Notes under the pieces: generated by a model
Told to the model about the DNA's origin: nothing
What the model saw: the letters and a program-made list of their open reading frames with translations, nothing else
Database searches by the model: none
Part shown: positions 17,873-27,905 of the stretch, in pieces
How positions within the stretch are numbered: the first letter of the stretch is position 1
Layout: each line of letters starts with the position of its first letter
Assembly: GCF_003024685.1 (NCBI RefSeq)
Contig: NZ_PYLQ01000002.1
Location: forward strand, 13,062 to 77,061
Length of the DNA: 64,000 bases
Source: Faecalibacillus intestinalis
GTDB taxonomy: Bacteria > Bacillota_I > Bacilli_A > Erysipelotrichales > Coprobacillaceae
Direction: 5' to 3'
Made by a program: the position numbers and the translations under genes

Positions 17873-18481
17873 TTAATCAAAATAAGTAATTTTTAAATCT
17901 TTAAAAAAAGCTTCTGTTCCAATATCTACAAAGAAACCAATATTTCCTCTCATAGATTTACCATGAATCATTTGATCCACTACCAATAATGGTTGAGGAT
18001 CATCATTTAAATAAAATGTAGCTTTTTCATCTTCAATCACAGCTTTTAAACTGATCCATTCATTTAAATCAATATCTACTTGATTTTCATATTTTGTAAT
18101 ACCATGTTCTCTAAAATAAGCAAATGTATAGGTTGGATAAGAAAAATATTGACAACCATGCTGCTTTCTTACTGAATCATCACATTGTCTACCATTTGTT
18201 GGTCTTACATAAAATGATTCAAACTTTGTATCATCTTCATTAATACGATAAGCAATACCAATAAACCCTCTGGCAAAATCAGGAGCATCTTTTAATAAAC
18301 GACTTAACATCTTTACTTCAATAATTCCATTATGAAATGATGAATCAACTAATTTAGCGTATGTATTTTCATCATATTCATTAATTTTTCCACTTTTAAC
18401 AACTCTTAAAACCTTTTCATTATCAATCACTTCATTTGAAATATGTGTATAATTTTCTTTCCAATTTTCTTTATTAATCAT
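17873..18481 (-). CDS. Concanavalin A-like lectin/glucanase-fold protein (DUF1080-like)
   Basis: A 202-aa cytoplasmic protein without signal peptide. The pattern of beta-strands, the stretch RGFIGIAYRINEDDTKFESF, LNEWISLKAVIEDEKATFYL and the final GNIGFFVDIGTEAFFKDLKI resemble jelly-roll domains of the DUF1080/laminin-G-like type that bind or cleave sugars. No catalytic residues can be assigned. It is a single-gene unit divergent from groES. Function is a guess at the level of fold only. Confidence 0.6.
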   Translation of the reverse strand: MINKENWKENYTHISNEVIDNEKVLRVVKSGKINEYDENTYAKLVDSSFHNGIIEVKMLSRLLKDAPDFARGFIGIAYRINEDDTKFESFYVRPTNGRQCDDSVRKQHGCQYFSYPTYTFAYFREHGITKYENQVDIDLNEWISLKAVIEDEKATFYLNDDPQPLLVVDQMIHGKSMRGNIGFFVDIGTEAFFKDLKITYFD

Positions 18482-18558
18482 TTCTTATCCTTCCTTTCAC
18501 TAACATCATAAAGTAGCTTTTTTATTTGGTAAAGTAGGCACTTTTTTGTAACCTCGAT

Positions 18559-18585
18559 TTAGCACTTAATTGATTTAAGTGCTAA
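18559..18585 (+). promoter_or_regulatory. CIRCE operator 1 (HrcA binding site)
   Basis: TTAGCACTT-N9-AAGTGCTAA, a perfect 9-bp inverted repeat with 9-nt spacing. It differs from the consensus TTAGCACTC-N9-GAGTGCTAA only in one symmetric pair. It lies just upstream of the groES promoter. Confidence 0.93.
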
Positions 18586-18589
18586 AAAG

Positions 18590-18620
18590 TTCACATTAAG
18601 TTAACATATAAGACTATAAT
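18590..18620 (+). promoter_or_regulatory. groESL promoter
   Basis: TATAAT at 18615-18620 with TTCACA at 18590-18595, spacer 19 bp. It lies between two CIRCE operators, so HrcA bound at either site would block polymerase. Confidence 0.65.
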
Positions 18621-18625
18621 ACAAA

Positions 18626-18652
18626 CTAGCACAAGGATATGGTGAGTGCTAA
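18626..18652 (+). promoter_or_regulatory. CIRCE operator 2, imperfect left arm
   Basis: CTAGCACAA-N9-GAGTGCTAA: the right arm matches the consensus exactly, the left arm at 6 core bases (TAGCAC). It covers the expected transcription start and ends directly before the groES ribosome site AAAGGAGTGA. Confidence 0.85.
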
Positions 18653-18665
18653 AGGAGTGAATAGT

Positions 18666-20554
<1,889 letters not shown>

Positions 20555-20562
20555 TAGATAAG

Positions 20563-20600
20563 AAAAGTGATTCTTGTTTTAAATGAGAATCACTTTTTTC
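20563..20600 (+). terminator. Terminator of groESL
   Basis: AAAAGTGATTCT pairs with AGAATCACTTTT around an 11-nt loop, followed by a T run. Shared flank with the convergent thioesterase gene ending at 20629. Confidence 0.88.
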
Positions 20601-20628
20601 TTAGTATATTATGATATAACTTTATCCA

Positions 20629-21360
20629 TTACTCTTTCTTTTCTTTAAATCTTCCTGATATGACAAAATGTATTTGTTCTGCAATCTTAAATTCTATTTT
20701 AAAATGATCATCTTCTTGCCCATAATATAAATCCACAATACTCTCTGGAGCAATTTCTTTTTGATAGTGCATTGTCATTTCTCCAATAAAATATTTTTCT
20801 AATACGTTTTGAGGAAGAAGATCCATGACCCATTCAAGATATCTTGCATTATTCATATGCTTATTTAAATCAATATCACTATACATGACTTCTCTTGTTT
20901 GAACTTTTTGAGTCTCTATATCTAAAAGCGGCTCGTATTTTTCTACAAAACTCGAATATTCTTCACATTCAGGAATTGTAATTCCTACTTTTTGTGGTCT
21001 GACAATTCTTCTTTTTTCAATATCTATTAATGTCCAAATAGAATAAATGCCTCCTACAACTTCATCATTAATTTTTAAATCATAGGTTCTAAAATATTGA
21101 ATTTTTCTTTCCCCTTTAGCACGTGTAGAAACTATCAGTTCCTCTCCTACTAATAGTGGTCTTTTTAATTTAACTGTTTGTTTAACTAATACCCAACCAT
21201 ATTTTCCATTAAAACTTTCCTTCCACAAACCTATTTCCATCGCATTTTTAGTTGCAAGATTAGAAAGCTTTGATAATAAATCCGCATATTTATATTCACC
21301 ATAATAATCGGCGTTTTGGTATTCTATTTCATATCGTTCAAATGTTTCACTGTTTTTCAT
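20629..21360 (-). CDS. Acyl-ACP thioesterase (FatA/FatB family)
   Basis: Releases fatty acids from acyl carrier protein in the cytoplasm. The protein is 243 aa, a tandem double hot-dog fold. The C-terminal active-site stretch SDIDLNKHMNNARYLEW has the conserved Asn/His, and the first half shows YGWVLVKQTVKLKRPL. Bacterial members in gut Firmicutes may feed free fatty acid or lipid recycling. It is a single gene, convergent with groEL and divergent from the CapA-like gene. Confidence 0.85.
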   Translation of the reverse strand: MKNSETFERYEIEYQNADYYGEYKYADLLSKLSNLATKNAMEIGLWKESFNGKYGWVLVKQTVKLKRPLLVGEELIVSTRAKGERKIQYFRTYDLKINDEVVGGIYSIWTLIDIEKRRIVRPQKVGITIPECEEYSSFVEKYEPLLDIETQKVQTREVMYSDIDLNKHMNNARYLEWVMDLLPQNVLEKYFIGEMTMHYQKEIAPESIVDLYYGQEDDHFKIEFKIAEQIHFVISGRFKEKKE

Positions 21361-21438
21361 TTTTTTTCTCCAAAATGTTTATTTTTTATTAAATTAATAA
21401 TAATATATTTATAATCAAAAGGAAAGGCTGGAAAATAT

Positions 21439-22617
21439 ATGAAAAAAATAAATAAGAAAAAAATATTCTTTGTTTCAATCACTTTCTTAATAACACTATG
21501 TTTACTTTTTTATTTTATATTTTCTTATTATTCTACTCTTATCCAACCTAGAACAATACATAAAAAAAATAAAAAAAACACATCCTATCCTACTGTTTCC
21601 TTTGTTGCAGTAGGAGACAATATTATCCATGAAAATGTTTATCAATATGCCTTAAAACAAGGAAATAATACAACCTATAATTTTAAACCTTGTTATCAAA
21701 ATATAAAAAAATATATTTCTGATCATGATTTAGCTTATATTAATCAAGAAACTTTGATTGCTGGTGATTCTTATGGAATTAAAGGTTATCCTAATTTTAA
21801 TTCTCCTGAATCTTTAATTGATGATCTACAAGATACAGGATTTAATATGGCTTCTAGTGCTACAAATCATTCCATGGATCTAGGAAAAAATGCTTTGATA
21901 TCATCTGCACATATTTGGAAACAACATTCCGATATTCTCTTTTCTGGACTATATGAAAATCAAGAAGACCGGCAAACAATAAGAGTCATTGAAAAAAACG
22001 GAATTCGTTTTAGTCTTTTAGCTTATACTTTTGGTGTTAATGAAACAACCAACTATAAATCTATTCAAAAACAATTAAAAACGTATCCTTATATATTAGG
22101 ACAATTAGATAAGGAACAAATTAAAGAAGATGTAAACAACGCTAAAGCTCAAAGTGATGTAGTTATTGTAGCTGTTCATTGGGGTAAAGAAGGACATAGT
22201 GAATTATCTGATTTACAACAAGAATATGCTCATTATTTTGCTGATTTAGGTGTTGATGTTGTAATTGGAAATCATCCTCATTTAATTCAACCTATTGAAA
22301 AAATCAATCATACACTTGTTATTTATTCTTTAGGTAATTTTTTAAGTACGATGAAAGATGTTTATAATCAGTTAGAAGGAATGGTATGTTTTGATTTTGT
22401 TAAAAAAGAAGATGAAATCAGTATTGAAAATATTCAATATGTTCCTCTTGTCAATCATTATAATGATAATGTTGTAACTATTTATTCACTTAAAGAATAT
22501 ACTTCTACTCTTGCTAGTCAACATAGTATTTTAAAAGATCAAGCTAATATCATTAAAGAATTCAAAAATTATGTTAAACAAATGATTAGTAATGATGATA
22601 TTGATATAGAAATGTGA
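21439..22617 (+). CDS. CapA-family (PGA synthesis type) metallophosphatase-like protein
   Basis: A 392-aa membrane-anchored protein: an N-terminal lysine-rich start and one membrane segment (about residues 8-30), then an extracellular CapA domain. Motifs FVAVGDNIIHENVY, TNHSMDLGKNA, VHWGKEGHSE, GNHPHLIQPIE and YSLGNFLS match the metallophosphatase-like fold of poly-gamma-glutamate synthesis protein CapA. No capB or capC is nearby, so a role in capsule synthesis is doubtful; the role is open. Seven bp before the VanY-like gene, probably one operon. Confidence 0.83.
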   Translation: MKKINKKKIFFVSITFLITLCLLFYFIFSYYSTLIQPRTIHKKNKKNTSYPTVSFVAVGDNIIHENVYQYALKQGNNTTYNFKPCYQNIKKYISDHDLAYINQETLIAGDSYGIKGYPNFNSPESLIDDLQDTGFNMASSATNHSMDLGKNALISSAHIWKQHSDILFSGLYENQEDRQTIRVIEKNGIRFSLLAYTFGVNETTNYKSIQKQLKTYPYILGQLDKEQIKEDVNNAKAQSDVVIVAVHWGKEGHSELSDLQQEYAHYFADLGVDVVIGNHPHLIQPIEKINHTLVIYSLGNFLSTMKDVYNQLEGMVCFDFVKKEDEISIENIQYVPLVNHYNDNVVTIYSLKEYTSTLASQHSILKDQANIIKEFKNYVKQMISNDDIDIEM

Positions 22618-22624
22618 GGTTTAT

Positions 22625-23452
22625 ATGAAGAAAAGAATAAGTCTATTAATATTAATAATCTGTATGGTTGGTAGTATCGTTTTTTTCTTTCCTAAAAAGA
22701 ATACTCAGGAAGTAAAAACGGTAAAAAAGAAACAAACACCTGAAATAAGTTTTTATCATCAAGAATATAAAGAAAGATATGATACCTACCAAAAAGCACA
22801 CCAAGATTTAAGTAAAAAAGAAGTTATTACACTTGTAAATATGAATCGTGATTTTGATTTTTATGGAAAAATCATCAAACAAGAACATCCTAATGATTTA
22901 AATACAATTGTTAATAAATATTATCAATTAGATGAAACCTATGAACCGAGTGATCTTGTTGAAATAAATACAAACGCAGGTACTTATGGAAGTTCTTATA
23001 GTAAACATACTGCTAGAAAAGTGATTTATGATGATTTTCAAGCTTTAAAACAAGCTTGTATAAATAAAGGTTTTGAACTGTATGTGACTTCAGGCTATCG
23101 TTCAACAGCCTGGCAAAAAGAAATTTATAATCATATGGTAGAAACTTATAGTGTAGAAAGAGCAGATGAAACTTGTTCACGTCCTGGTCATAGTGAACAT
23201 ACAACGGGGTTAGGCTTAGATATTGCTTTAGATCAATATAAATATGAAGAAGTTGAAAATCACCCTCAATATTCTTGGTTTTTAAGTCAGTTAAGCAACT
23301 ATGGTTTTATTTTACGTTATCCTAAAGATAAAGAAAATTTAACAGGATACAGTTATGAAGCTTGGCACATCCGTTACGTTGGTAAAGAACTTGCTCAAAA
23401 GATTGAAAAAAGCGGATTAACCTTTGATGAATATTATGCAAGACATTTTTAA
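22625..23452 (+). CDS. D-alanyl-D-alanine carboxypeptidase, M15B (VanY/DacB-like)
   Basis: Zinc peptidase that trims the terminal D-Ala from peptidoglycan stem peptides outside the cell. The protein is 275 aa with an N-terminal membrane anchor (about 5-22). The zinc motif is seen as RPGHSEHTTGLGLDIA (His, Asp ligands) and the third ligand region as EAWHIRYVG. No vanH/A/X genes are nearby, so this is ordinary wall maintenance rather than vancomycin resistance. Confidence 0.9.
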   Translation: MKKRISLLILIICMVGSIVFFFPKKNTQEVKTVKKKQTPEISFYHQEYKERYDTYQKAHQDLSKKEVITLVNMNRDFDFYGKIIKQEHPNDLNTIVNKYYQLDETYEPSDLVEINTNAGTYGSSYSKHTARKVIYDDFQALKQACINKGFELYVTSGYRSTAWQKEIYNHMVETYSVERADETCSRPGHSEHTTGLGLDIALDQYKYEEVENHPQYSWFLSQLSNYGFILRYPKDKENLTGYSYEAWHIRYVGKELAQKIEKSGLTFDEYYARHF

Positions 23453-23470
23453 AAGAAGATAGCTTTCATA

Positions 23471-23854
23471 CTATCTTCTATGTTTCCAATATTCAAAAAC
23501 AGGTATTTCTGGATGTTCATCATCCCAAGGCATTTCATGTCTTTCAAAATAACCAATGACGTGTTTATTAGAATCTCTAACAGGTACAAAGAATTCTCTT
23601 TCACCTGTTTTCATATTATACGTTTCAAACATTTCATCTTCACCATTATCTGCTCTTTTTAAAAATTCTTCGATTTTCTTTTTAGAATTTTCATTATGAC
23701 AATTAAATAAGCTTTGGTTAATTTGTACACGATCACCATAGCGTTTCTTTGCAGTTTTATTCATATAACGTACAATATGTTGACGATCAACAAAAACAAT
23801 TTCATAACTATAAGCATCTAAAATGCTTTCTAATATTTCTTTTGTTATTTCCAT
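23471..23854 (-). CDS. PAS-domain protein (DUF438 C-terminal-like)
   Basis: A 127-aa single-domain protein. The helix-rich start ESILDAYSYEIVFVDRQHI followed by VRYMNKTAKKRYG and later FFVPVRDSNKHVIGYFERH is a PAS fold. The Cys-His pair in SLFNCHNENS is also found in the PAS part of DUF438 proteins, where it may bind a cofactor. No output domain is fused. Cofactor and partner are unknown. Confidence 0.7.
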   Translation of the reverse strand: MEITKEILESILDAYSYEIVFVDRQHIVRYMNKTAKKRYGDRVQINQSLFNCHNENSKKKIEEFLKRADNGEDEMFETYNMKTGEREFFVPVRDSNKHVIGYFERHEMPWDDEHPEIPVFEYWKHRR

Positions 23855-23979
23855 GGTATTTCCTCTTTCTTAATTTACCCACATTATAACATAAAGTCTG
23901 ATTGTCTTTATTTTTTAACTATACTATTTTTGTTTTTTCTTGTATAATAATAAGGTAATTATTTAAAGGAGCGTCTTTT

Positions 23980-24471
23980 ATGGGAGATTTAAAATATTTA
24001 TTACCTATTTTAGTAGCTGTTATTTTAGTGTGGATTACTTATCTTGTCATTAATTTCGTAGCTACAATTATTAAAACAAAGAAGAAAGATGATACCATGG
24101 TTTGTGGTTTAAACATGCAAGGAAAAATATTCTATGCAATCATTATTGTTATTTATTTAGTAATGCTTGTTTATTGTATCTATTACATGATTACGCATTT
24201 ATTAAGTGGAGATGTTGATAGTGTTTATTTACCATTAAATGCTTTAACAATTTATTCTTTTGTTTTCTATTTAATGATTCAATGGATTATTTTCTTTGGA
24301 CAAAAACAAGTTTTAATTGGTCGTGTTTTATTTGATTATAGAAAAATTAAAAGAGTGACTTATCCAAAGAAAACAAAATTACGTTTTACTTATGGACAAA
24401 AGACATTAGAAACATATATTCGCTTCATCGATGATTCTATTCTTAAAAAATCATTACAAAGATCAAGATAA
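23980..24471 (+). CDS. Small integral membrane protein of unknown function
   Basis: Not recognised. A 163-aa protein with three strong hydrophobic segments (about residues 6-30, 49-72 and 87-108) and a basic C-terminal half (RKIKRVTYPKKTK) likely in the cytoplasm. GGAGCG ribosome site precedes ATG 23980. It stands alone, with its own terminator, convergent with the MerR gene. Confidence 0.7.
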   Translation: MGDLKYLLPILVAVILVWITYLVINFVATIIKTKKKDDTMVCGLNMQGKIFYAIIIVIYLVMLVYCIYYMITHLLSGDVDSVYLPLNALTIYSFVFYLMIQWIIFFGQKQVLIGRVLFDYRKIKRVTYPKKTKLRFTYGQKTLETYIRFIDDSILKKSLQRSR

Positions 24472-24500
24472 AAAGCAATTTCGGTTGAAATTGCTTTTTT
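24470..24500. terminator. Bidirectional terminator
   Basis: AAAAAGCAATTTC/GAAATTGCTTTTT, 13-bp stem with GGTT loop, A- and T-rich flanks. Serves the membrane-protein gene on plus and the MerR gene on minus, whose stop codon lies in the right flank. Confidence 0.85.
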
Positions 24501-25302
24501 ATTGGACTGGAATCCAAATTGTATGATAATTAAAATATTCGTCTTCAGGTTTCCACATTGAAACCACTTGAGAAATCACATCTCCTGCAAGTTGGAGATT
24601 ATTTTTTTCCATATAATCAAAGGCGGGCTGTAAAACCTCATATGTCAGTATTTGACTCGAACGAGAAGGAACGCACATATAAAGACATAACTGTTCAGGA
24701 TAGTAATGAACATATTCACTTTCCTTAATATCAAGTACTCCCGCAAATTCTTCCTCTACCCCTATTCCATAGTAGAATTCCTTATTTTCATTTTCAATAT
24801 GTTCTTTAGGAAAAAGCGCCGTAGAAAAAACAAATGGTATTTTTTGACAAAATTCTTTAAGTTCTTCACGTTCTTCTTTCTTTAAATCTATCGTATAACA
24901 TTTTTGTGTATCAATACGATAGATTCCTGGTCTTTTTTGTAAAGTAAAGTTTAAGTTTTCACTTCGACTAATCAACTTTCTATTCGTACGCAATCTTTTC
25001 AATAAATTCATTTGATAAATAATATTCTTTTGAATGATTTGTTCTTGTTCTTCTAATAAATCATCAATTTCTTCTAAAGACTTACTTTGGAGTATTCCCG
25101 CTGTTTCTTCAATAGATAAACCAAAGCCAAGATAACAACGTGCACGAATCAGCATATGAAGATCCCAAGTTGTATAATAGCGATATCCTGTTTCTTGATC
25201 ATGGATGGGCGCAATGATTCCTTTTCTTTCATAATAACGAATTGTTTCAGCTGTAATTCCTAGTATTTTAGCAAGTTCTCCTATTGTATAAGTATTGTAC
25301 AT
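24499..25302 (-). CDS. MerR-family regulator with effector-binding (GyrI-like) domain
   Basis: A 267-aa transcription factor that twists an over-spaced promoter when a ligand binds. The N-terminal winged helix is TIGELAKILGITAETIRYYERKG (shown in parts as TIGELAKILG and TIRYYERKG), a coiled-coil dimer helix spans about 80-120, and a GyrI-like ligand domain fills about 150-267. ATG 25302 is chosen for its adjacent GGGGGA and because the MerR domain begins right after it. It is divergent from the SDR/MFS operon, and the operator at 25394-25424 has the typical MerR geometry. Confidence 0.87.
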   Translation of the reverse strand: MYNTYTIGELAKILGITAETIRYYERKGIIAPIHDQETGYRYYTTWDLHMLIRARCYLGFGLSIEETAGILQSKSLEEIDDLLEEQEQIIQKNIIYQMNLLKRLRTNRKLISRSENLNFTLQKRPGIYRIDTQKCYTIDLKKEEREELKEFCQKIPFVFSTALFPKEHIENENKEFYYGIGVEEEFAGVLDIKESEYVHYYPEQLCLYMCVPSRSSQILTYEVLQPAFDYMEKNNLQLAGDVISQVVSMWKPEDEYFNYHTIWIPVQ

Positions 25303-25393
25303 AATCCCCCAACCTTCAAATTGTTTTAAAGTTTTCACCAAATTATAACATATTTTCCTCTTTTTTGACCTTATTTGACACTTTTTTACCCCC

Positions 25394-25424
25394 TTGACTC
25401 TCAAATCGTTTGAGAGTTTAAAAT
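25394..25424 (+). promoter_or_regulatory. MerR-type promoter/operator of the SDR-MFS operon
   Basis: TTGACT (25394-25399) and TAAAAT (25419-25424) are 19 bp apart. The spacer is filled by a perfect dyad, ACTCTCAAA-TCG-TTTGAGAGT (25397-25417). A 19-bp spacer with a central dyad is the known hallmark of MerR-activated promoters. Confidence 0.9.
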
Positions 25425-25482
25425 GACTTTGTTAAAAAAATAACATGTGATGTTAAATAAATAACAAAGGGAGAGAAAAATT

Positions 25483-26259
25483 ATGGAAGAAAAAAAAGTT
25501 GTTCTTATTACAGGTGGAGCAATGGGACAAGGTCATGCTCATGCCTACAAATATGCTGAAAACGGATTTAATGTTGTTTTAGCCGATATGTTAGATCCAT
25601 CTCACGAAGCATTTAAAGAAACAATTGCTAGTTGTGAAGCTAAAGGAGCAAAAGTTTTAGCTAAAAAAGCAAACATTACTTCTACTGAAGATATGGAAGC
25701 ATTATTTGCTTCAGCATGGGAAACATTTGGTCGTTTAGATGTTGTGATTGCTAATGCTGGTGTTATTAACTTCGGTTATACTTGGGAATTAACTGATGAA
25801 CAAGTTGAAAAAGTAATGGATATTAACTTAATTGGTACTTGGCGTACTGATAAATATGCTGCTCAATATATGTTAAAACAAGGATTTGGTCGTATTATTA
25901 ATATTTCATCAACTTCTGGTTTATATGGTACTCCTCAATTAGCTACTTATTGTATGAGTAAATGGGGTATTTTAGGATTAACTAAAACTCTTGCTAAAGA
26001 AGTGGGTTCTAAAGGAATTATTGTTAATGCTTTATGTCCTACTAAAGTTAAAACTCCAATGTGTGAAACAATGGATTATGTTAAATTCATTAATGATTTA
26101 ACTGGTAAAGATTTCAAATCTGTTGAAGAAATGTATGCAGGAGTTCCATTCCTTGAAGTAGAAGATATCGCTAGTATGGTTTACTGGTTAGGAACTAGTA
26201 GAGAAGCTGGTAAATTTAATGGACAAGGTGTACCACTTGATTTAGGTACTTTACAATAA
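25483..26259 (+). CDS. Short-chain dehydrogenase/reductase (SDR), NAD-type
   Basis: Reversible oxidation of an alcohol to a ketone. The protein is 258 aa. The cofactor loop TGGAMGQGHA, NANAG-type stretch VIANAGV, and the catalytic set Ser142/143, Tyr156 and Lys160 (TYCMSK) are intact. Asp35 at the end of the second strand (VVLADMLD) points to NAD(H). Cotranscribed with an MFS transporter under the MerR promoter. A hydroxysteroid or xenobiotic ketone substrate is possible in a gut bacterium but is not shown by the sequence. Confidence 0.9.
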   Translation: MEEKKVVLITGGAMGQGHAHAYKYAENGFNVVLADMLDPSHEAFKETIASCEAKGAKVLAKKANITSTEDMEALFASAWETFGRLDVVIANAGVINFGYTWELTDEQVEKVMDINLIGTWRTDKYAAQYMLKQGFGRIINISSTSGLYGTPQLATYCMSKWGILGLTKTLAKEVGSKGIIVNALCPTKVKTPMCETMDYVKFINDLTGKDFKSVEEMYAGVPFLEVEDIASMVYWLGTSREAGKFNGQGVPLDLGTLQ

Positions 26260-26278
26260 TAAAGGGAGAAAAGAGAAT

Positions 26279-27499
26279 ATGAAAATTACAAAAGCAACAC
26301 GTTGGCGTGTTTTTGCAGGAGTTTGGATTCAAAGTTTATTCACTTCTGCCACTGCCTTCTTTAGTTTATTCTGTTTGCCATTTTGTAATCAATTTGGATG
26401 GAGTAATTCAGATTTTTCAATGGCATACACAATTTATATGTTTATCTACTGTGCAGTAGGTTTCCTTGGTGGTATTTTAGCTGAAAAATTACAACCAAGA
26501 GTCGCAATTTATATTGGTTTAGTTTTATTTGCTGGAGGATGGATCTTAACTGGTTTTGCTTCATCTATTCCATTCTTATATATTGCTTATGGTGTCATTG
26601 CTGGTGCTGGTGCTGGAACAATTTATCCTGCATGTTTACCAACAGCATTAAAATGGTTCCCAGATAAAAGTGGTTCTATCTCTGGTTTAGTTCAAGCTGG
26701 AGCTGCTTGTGGGCCTTTCATTATGTCACCTATCGCTCAAATGTTAATTGATAACTTTGGAGCACCAATGGCTTGTAAAATTTTAGGTGTTGTATTCTTA
26801 ATCGGTGTTGGAGCTGTTGCTTGGATGATTGTTCCTTGTCCTGATGGATGGACTCCTGAAGGTTGGGTACCAAATGCACAACAAAGCAAAGAATTACATA
26901 CAAAAGATTATAATATTCCTCAAATGGTTAAAACTCCAATCTTCTGGGTATTATTAGTAATGTTTATTTTCGCTAATGCCGCTGGAACAATGATGGTTTC
27001 TGCAACATCACCAATTGCTCAAACTCAAATTGGTTTATCAGCGATGGATGCAGCTTTATGTGTAAGTTTAATGACTTTATTTAATATGTTTGGTCGTTTA
27101 TCATTTGGTGTTATTTATGATAAGTTAAAAGGATGGAATTCTTTAATTCTTGTCTTGATTTTAAATGGTATTTCAATGCTTATGTTAACAGTAGCTCATT
27201 CATTTGCATACTTTGTCGCTTGTATTGCTTTAGTTGGTTTCTCATTTGGTGGATTACTTGTTGTTTTCGCACCAATGGTTAAAACAATCTTTGGTTCTAA
27301 ATATTATAATAGAAACTATGGTTTGATCTTTATTGGTTATGGTATTGGGGCTTTCGTTGGTCCTAAGATTTCCGCAAGTTTCTTTGATGCTACAGGATCT
27401 TATGTGATGGGATTCATTGGTTCAGCTATTCTTGCTGCAGTTGCTGTTTTATTAGTCGTTGTGGCTAAAAAACTTGCTAACAAAATGTTAAATGCTTAA
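26279..27499 (+). CDS. MFS transporter, oxalate/formate antiporter (OFA)-like
   Basis: A 406-aa protein with about 12 membrane segments. The start WRVFAGVWIQSLFTS and the motif GAGAGTIYPACLPTALKWFP (family region around segment 4) are typical of OFA-type carriers of organic acids. It lies 19 bp after the SDR gene with its own GGGAGA site. Likely moves the SDR substrate or product. A divergent MerR controls both. A second OFA-like carrier lies at 57906-59133. Confidence 0.87.
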   Translation: MKITKATRWRVFAGVWIQSLFTSATAFFSLFCLPFCNQFGWSNSDFSMAYTIYMFIYCAVGFLGGILAEKLQPRVAIYIGLVLFAGGWILTGFASSIPFLYIAYGVIAGAGAGTIYPACLPTALKWFPDKSGSISGLVQAGAACGPFIMSPIAQMLIDNFGAPMACKILGVVFLIGVGAVAWMIVPCPDGWTPEGWVPNAQQSKELHTKDYNIPQMVKTPIFWVLLVMFIFANAAGTMMVSATSPIAQTQIGLSAMDAALCVSLMTLFNMFGRLSFGVIYDKLKGWNSLILVLILNGISMLMLTVAHSFAYFVACIALVGFSFGGLLVVFAPMVKTIFGSKYYNRNYGLIFIGYGIGAFVGPKISASFFDATGSYVMGFIGSAILAAVAVLLVVVAKKLANKMLNA

Positions 27500-27503
27500 T
27501 TTT

Positions 27504-27532
27504 AAGGGGTGAAAAATTTCACCCCTTTATTT
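27504..27532. terminator. Terminator between MFS and wHTH genes
   Basis: AAGGGGTGA/TCACCCCTT stem followed by TATTTTAT on plus. Convergent genes meet here, and the stem covers the stop of the minus-strand gene. Confidence 0.75.
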
Positions 27533-27842
27533 TATACTTTCCTTTACCTTCTTTAATCATTTTTCCTTCATCACAAAGTTTCTTTAAGATTCTTTGTAAT
27601 TGTCTTCGACTACAATGAAGATAATTTGTGGCTTCTTCAATGCTTTTTAATGAACCATAACAATAATATTTCAATAACAAACCATTTTCATTTAAATAAT
27701 GATCTAATATCTTCTTTGCTTGTAATTCTCCTTCTTTCCCTGCAATTCTTTTTTGATCTTCATCATCTTCATCACTTGATAAACTTAAAAGTAAAAATAT
27801 GAATAATATAATTACAAAAAAGATAATCACTATTATCTGCAT
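27519..27842 (-). CDS. Membrane-anchored protein with C-terminal winged-helix-like domain
   Basis: Not recognised by name. A 107-aa protein: one N-terminal membrane segment (about 3-23), an acidic linker (SSDEDDEDQ) and a C-terminal helical part whose end (SIEEATNYLHCSRRQLQRIL then KMIKEGKGKYKIKG) looks like a small winged helix. Such one-pass membrane HTH proteins can be sensors, but no partner is evident. Confidence 0.6.
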   Translation of the reverse strand: MQIIVIIFFVIILFIFLLLSLSSDEDDEDQKRIAGKEGELQAKKILDHYLNENGLLLKYYCYGSLKSIEEATNYLHCSRRQLQRILKKLCDEGKMIKEGKGKYKIKG

Positions 27843-27873
27843 TATGTATCACCTCTTATCCATTATAACAAAA

Positions 27874-27895
27874 AGAGAAGAACCAAATCTTCTCT
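27874..27895 (-). terminator. Terminator of the vWA surface-protein gene
   Basis: Minus-strand AGAGAAGA/TCTTCTCT stem with a 6-nt loop, followed by TTTTTGTT, 10 bp after the stop codon. Confidence 0.75.
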
Positions 27896-27905
27896 CTTTT
27901 ACTTT

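Noticed and set aside
21439-22617. Poly-gamma-glutamate capsule locus
   Set aside because: Only a CapA-like gene is present; capB, capC and capE are absent.
22625-23452. Vancomycin-resistance VanY
   Set aside because: M15B fold only; no vanHAX or vanRS genes nearby, so ordinary wall carboxypeptidase is more likely.
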